DNA of 25,672 bases, taken from NCBI GenBank assembly GCA_964559135.1, contig CAZLGG010000057.1, positions 1 through 25,672 on the forward strand, written 5' to 3'. Both the position numbers and the translations under genes were made by a program. Below the pieces are notes generated by a model, which had not been told where the DNA came from, ran no database searches, and saw only the letters and a program-made list of their open reading frames with translations. Positions 23,388-25,672 of this stretch are shown here, in pieces. The DNA is from DRQF01 sp964559135. GTDB taxonomy: Bacteria > Planctomycetota > GCA-002687715 > DRQF01. Every line of letters starts with the position of its first letter. Position 1 is the first letter of the stretch.

Positions 23388-23414
23388 TTGCCGCGCATCT
23401 CGCCTTCGCATAAT
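23388..23414 (+). promoter_or_regulatory. Candidate promoter of the glycosyltransferase cluster
   Basis: TTGCCG (23388-23393), a short 15-base spacer, then CATAAT (23409-23414, one mismatch). Transcription would start near 23421, 32 bases before the ATG at 23453. The short spacer lowers confidence. Confidence 0.35.
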
Positions 23415-23452
23415 AACTTGAGGCGGCGACGCTGCACGGACTTTGAAACAAT

Positions 23453-24394
23453 ATGCACCGCGAACTCTCGATCATCATTCCGGTCTTCAACGAAGAGGAG
23501 TGCATCCCTCTGCTCGAGGAAGAGCTCCAGCAGGTCCTGGAACGCCTCCCCGAGTCGACGGAAGTGCTTTTCATCGACGACGGATCGACGGATCGGAGCT
23601 TCGAATTCCTGGCAGATCTCGCCCGAAGACAGTCGTGGGCCCGTGTGGTCCGACTCCGGAGAAACTTCGGCCAGACTCAGGCGCTGGCCGCGGGAATCGA
23701 TCTGGCGCGAGGAGAGACCCTCGTGTGCATGGACGCGGACCTGCAGAACGACCCTGCGGACATCCCGCGGCTCTTGGAGAAAATGGAGGAGGGGTACGAC
23801 ATCGTCAGTGGCTGGCGGAAGCAGCGCAAGGACCCTTTTCTTACCCGGCGACTCCCCTCCATCTGCGCCAACTGGCTCATCGGACGCTTTCTGGGGGTCC
23901 GTATCCATGACTACGGCTGCTCCTTGAAGGCCTACGACGCACGCGTCATGAAATCCCTGCATCTCTACAGCGACATGCACCGTTTCCTGCCCGCCCTCGC
24001 TTGGAAGTGCGGAGCCCGAGTGGGGGAAATTCCGGTCAATCACCGTCCCCGCGTTTTCGGGCAGAGCAAGTACGGCCTCTCACGTATTTTCAAGGTTCTG
24101 CTGGACATGGTGGTCATCAAGCTCATCGTGGATTTCTCCTCCCGACCGGCTCACTATTTCGGCATCATGGGCGCCGTGTTCATGGGGCTCGCCTTGTGGG
24201 TGCTTCCGTTTTTCATCATCAATCTCGTGGTTGGGTATCGCTCGGTGAACGTCGTGTTGCCCTCGACGGTGATCCTGCTGGGACTCACCGGACTTTACTT
24301 CTTCATGCTCAGCGTCGTCGGAGACCTCATCGTGAGAGTGGGACATCATGACCCCACGGAATACGCGCGTTGCACCGCCGTGGAAGTCGCATGA
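23453..24394 (+). CDS. Family 2 glycosyltransferase with C-terminal membrane helices
   Basis: The 313-residue protein is a GT-A, GT2 enzyme of the DPM1/ArnC-like type. It has the opening SIIIPVFNEEECI, DDGST (42-46), and the metal-binding DAD at 94-96 in MDADLQND, followed by DYGCSLKAYD and GQSKYG. Two membrane helices (about 234-262 and 268-293) anchor it. Such enzymes transfer a sugar from a nucleotide donor, often to undecaprenyl or dolichyl phosphate at the inner membrane face. Donor sugar is unknown. The ribosome site is weak. It overlaps the next gene, a GT2 paralogue, by 4 bases, so the two are coupled. Confidence 0.92.
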   Translation: MHRELSIIIPVFNEEECIPLLEEELQQVLERLPESTEVLFIDDGSTDRSFEFLADLARRQSWARVVRLRRNFGQTQALAAGIDLARGETLVCMDADLQNDPADIPRLLEKMEEGYDIVSGWRKQRKDPFLTRRLPSICANWLIGRFLGVRIHDYGCSLKAYDARVMKSLHLYSDMHRFLPALAWKCGARVGEIPVNHRPRVFGQSKYGLSRIFKVLLDMVVIKLIVDFSSRPAHYFGIMGAVFMGLALWVLPFFIINLVVGYRSVNVVLPSTVILLGLTGLYFFMLSVVGDLIVRVGHHDPTEYARCTAVEVA

Positions 24395-25422
24395 CCACGG
24401 GCGAGCATCCCATCCATCTGGCGGATTCGCGACTCGAGGAGGTGACTCATCTCCCGGCCTACGAATTCGACATCTCCATCGTCATCCTGGCGGCTGAGAG
24501 TCATTTGGACGTCGACGCGTTCGCCGAAATGGTCGACGCCTTCCGCAAAGTCGTGAGGGAGGCGAGGATCAAGGCCGAATTCATCGTCGTGGACGACGGA
24601 GTGGGCGGCGATTTCTTCGATCTGCTGGTGCAACTCAATCGCGAGATCCCGAATTTCCGCGTGATCCGATTTCGGCGCAACTTCGGGGAATCGGTGGCGC
24701 TGCGAATCGCCACGGAACGTGCAAGGGGCGAGTTCGTCATCACCAACACGTGGTACATGCAAGTGAAGCCCGAATCCATCATCGACGTTTACAAGGAGCT
24801 CAAGAAGGGGGCCGACTTCGTGGCGGCACGACGGGTTCCGCGTGTCGATTCACGACTTGCGCGGATGCAGAGCTGGGCGTTCAACAAGCTCACGCAACTG
24901 ATGACGAAAGTCGAGATCCACGACTTGAATTGCTCGTTTAGAGGCTTCCGAAAGGATGTCATCGACGCCATCCAGTTCCACGGCGATCTGTTCCGCTTCA
25001 TGCCGGTGCTGGCCGTGGGCCAGGGTTTCCTCGTGAAAGAGATCGAAGTCACTCACGTCGCGGAGAAGGGCCCCGGCACCTTCTTGAATTTCAGCCTCTA
25101 CCTTCGCCGGATTCTGGACATTTTCAGCCTCTTCTTCCTTTTGAAGTTCATTCGAAAGCCCTTGCGGTTCTTCGGACTGACCGGCATCGCCCTTTTCGTG
25201 ACGGGCATCGGCGTCGTCGGCTGGCTCACCTGGCAGAAGTTCTTTGGAGGCGTGGGCGTCGTCGATCGCCCTCTCTTCGTGGTCGGTGTGCTTTTGATGG
25301 TGCTCGGGCCCATCCTCTTGTCGATCGGGCTCATCGGCGAAATCATCATTTTTACGCAGGGGAATCACCTGAAGGACTATCACATCGGAGCGGTTTTGGG
25401 TGGTGAACCAGATGAAGAGTAG
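24391..25422 (+). CDS. GT2-like membrane protein lacking the DxD motif (probable inactive or divergent paralogue)
   Basis: The 343-residue protein aligns along its length with the preceding GT2 enzyme: VVDDGVGG for the DDG region (68-73), RFRRNFGESVALR for RLRRNFGQTQAL, NCSFRGF for GCSLKAY, and RFMPVLA for RFLPALA. At the metal site, however, MDADLQND is replaced by TNTWYMQV, so DAD becomes N119-T120-W121. The acceptor-side GQSKYG is also lost. Two membrane segments remain (about 260-282 and 295-322). It may be a regulatory partner of the first enzyme, or may use another chemistry. It starts within the 4-base ATGA overlap of its partner; the downstream gene starts 11 bases before its stop ends. 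Confidence 0.85.
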   Translation: MTTGEHPIHLADSRLEEVTHLPAYEFDISIVILAAESHLDVDAFAEMVDAFRKVVREARIKAEFIVVDDGVGGDFFDLLVQLNREIPNFRVIRFRRNFGESVALRIATERARGEFVITNTWYMQVKPESIIDVYKELKKGADFVAARRVPRVDSRLARMQSWAFNKLTQLMTKVEIHDLNCSFRGFRKDVIDAIQFHGDLFRFMPVLAVGQGFLVKEIEVTHVAEKGPGTFLNFSLYLRRILDIFSLFFLLKFIRKPLRFFGLTGIALFVTGIGVVGWLTWQKFFGGVGVVDRPLFVVGVLLMVLGPILLSIGLIGEIIIFTQGNHLKDYHIGAVLGGEPDEE

Positions 25423-25672
25423 TTCCGCGAAATCCCACGCGCAGGATCCGGTGGCGTCGACCCCCGTGTCGTCCGTCGTCGTCAGCGAATTCCAACCGGC
25501 TGATGCCGACCTGTGGCGGGAATTCGTCGCGAGTTCGGCCGAAGCGACACTGTTTCACACCCTTGCCTGGAGGGACGTACTCCGGGCCACGTTTCGCCAC
25601 GAAGATCGATATCTGATCGCGCGTAGGGGGGACGTGGTCACGGGTATCCTGCCGCTCGTCATCGTCCGGTCG
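25412..25672 (+). CDS. FemAB/GNAT-like protein, start only (right edge)
   Basis: The first 87 codons of an open frame; the rest is outside the window. After a Ser/Pro-rich leader of about 28 residues comes ADLWREFVASSAEATLFHT, split here as ADLWREFV and TLFHTLAWRDVL, then YLIARRGD and GILPLV. The spacing W-x-x-F-V, F-H-x-x-x-W, Y-L-x-A and G-x-L-P-L is typical of FemAB-like acyltransferases, including those tied to exopolysaccharide and PEP-CTERM/exosortase clusters. It follows the two GT2 genes with an 11-base overlap, which supports an envelope-glycan role. Start ATG 25412; GTG 25403 is in frame. The catalytic half is not visible, so the assignment is tentative. Confidence 0.6.
   Translation, partial: MKSSSAKSHAQDPVASTPVSSVVVSEFQPADADLWREFVASSAEATLFHTLAWRDVLRATFRHEDRYLIARRGDVVTGILPLVIVRS

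Overview
This is 25.7 kb of GC-rich chromosomal DNA from a Gram-negative-type bacterium. DnaK carries the nucleotide-binding-domain insertion typical of Gram-negative homologues, there are exported proteins and a sigma-54 activator, and the genes are tightly packed and often overlap by 4 bases (ATGA). The style fits a little-studied lineage such as Planctomycetota or a neighbouring phylum: a very large protein of carboxypeptidase-regulatory-like repeats, a gldA/F/G-like ABC operon outside an obvious Bacteroidetes context, and a TsaC-phosphatase fusion. The phylum cannot be settled from this window. I see no tRNA, rRNA, IS element, phage gene or CRISPR array.

Layout. Positions 1-3189 (minus) hold recD2 followed by an exported beta-propeller protein that runs off the left edge. 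Positions 3355-4551 hold a GT4 glycosyltransferase, whose 3' end overlaps a convergent PilZ (c-di-GMP receptor) gene at 4508-4921. Positions 5095-7197 encode an NhaC-type antiporter with an extra exported domain and a helical insert. Positions 7382-10222 encode a 946-residue membrane-anchored protein with nine TTR/carboxypeptidase-regulatory-like modules. The 307-base gap at 10223-10529 holds two terminator-type hairpins and a promoter, and it may encode a small RNA of about 150 nt. Positions 10530-12040 (minus) encode a TsaC/Sua5 plus YwlE-like phosphatase fusion that overlaps rpiB.

Positions 12130-16378 form the most interesting block. A small soluble histidine kinase gene overlaps an NtrC-type sigma-54 activator gene, and dnaK follows. 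The 225 bases before dnaK contain two palindromes of the form TGCCA-N3-TGGCA and, about 110-150 bp downstream, a correctly spaced -24/-12 sigma-54 promoter (TTGG-N8-TTGC). This reads as a self-contained two-component, sigma-54 circuit controlling a DnaK chaperone.

Positions 16604-21690 are a four-gene operon: GldA-like ATPase, ABC-2 permease, GldG-like auxiliary protein and DUF4340 protein. Positions 21714-23153 (minus) encode a diguanylate cyclase with a pseudo-receiver, GAF and GGDEF domains, driven by a good sigma-70 promoter with a hairpin-rich leader. Positions 23453-25672 start a surface-glycan cluster: an apparently active GT2 enzyme, a GT2 paralogue lacking the DxD motif, and the start of a FemAB/GNAT-like protein that leaves the right edge.
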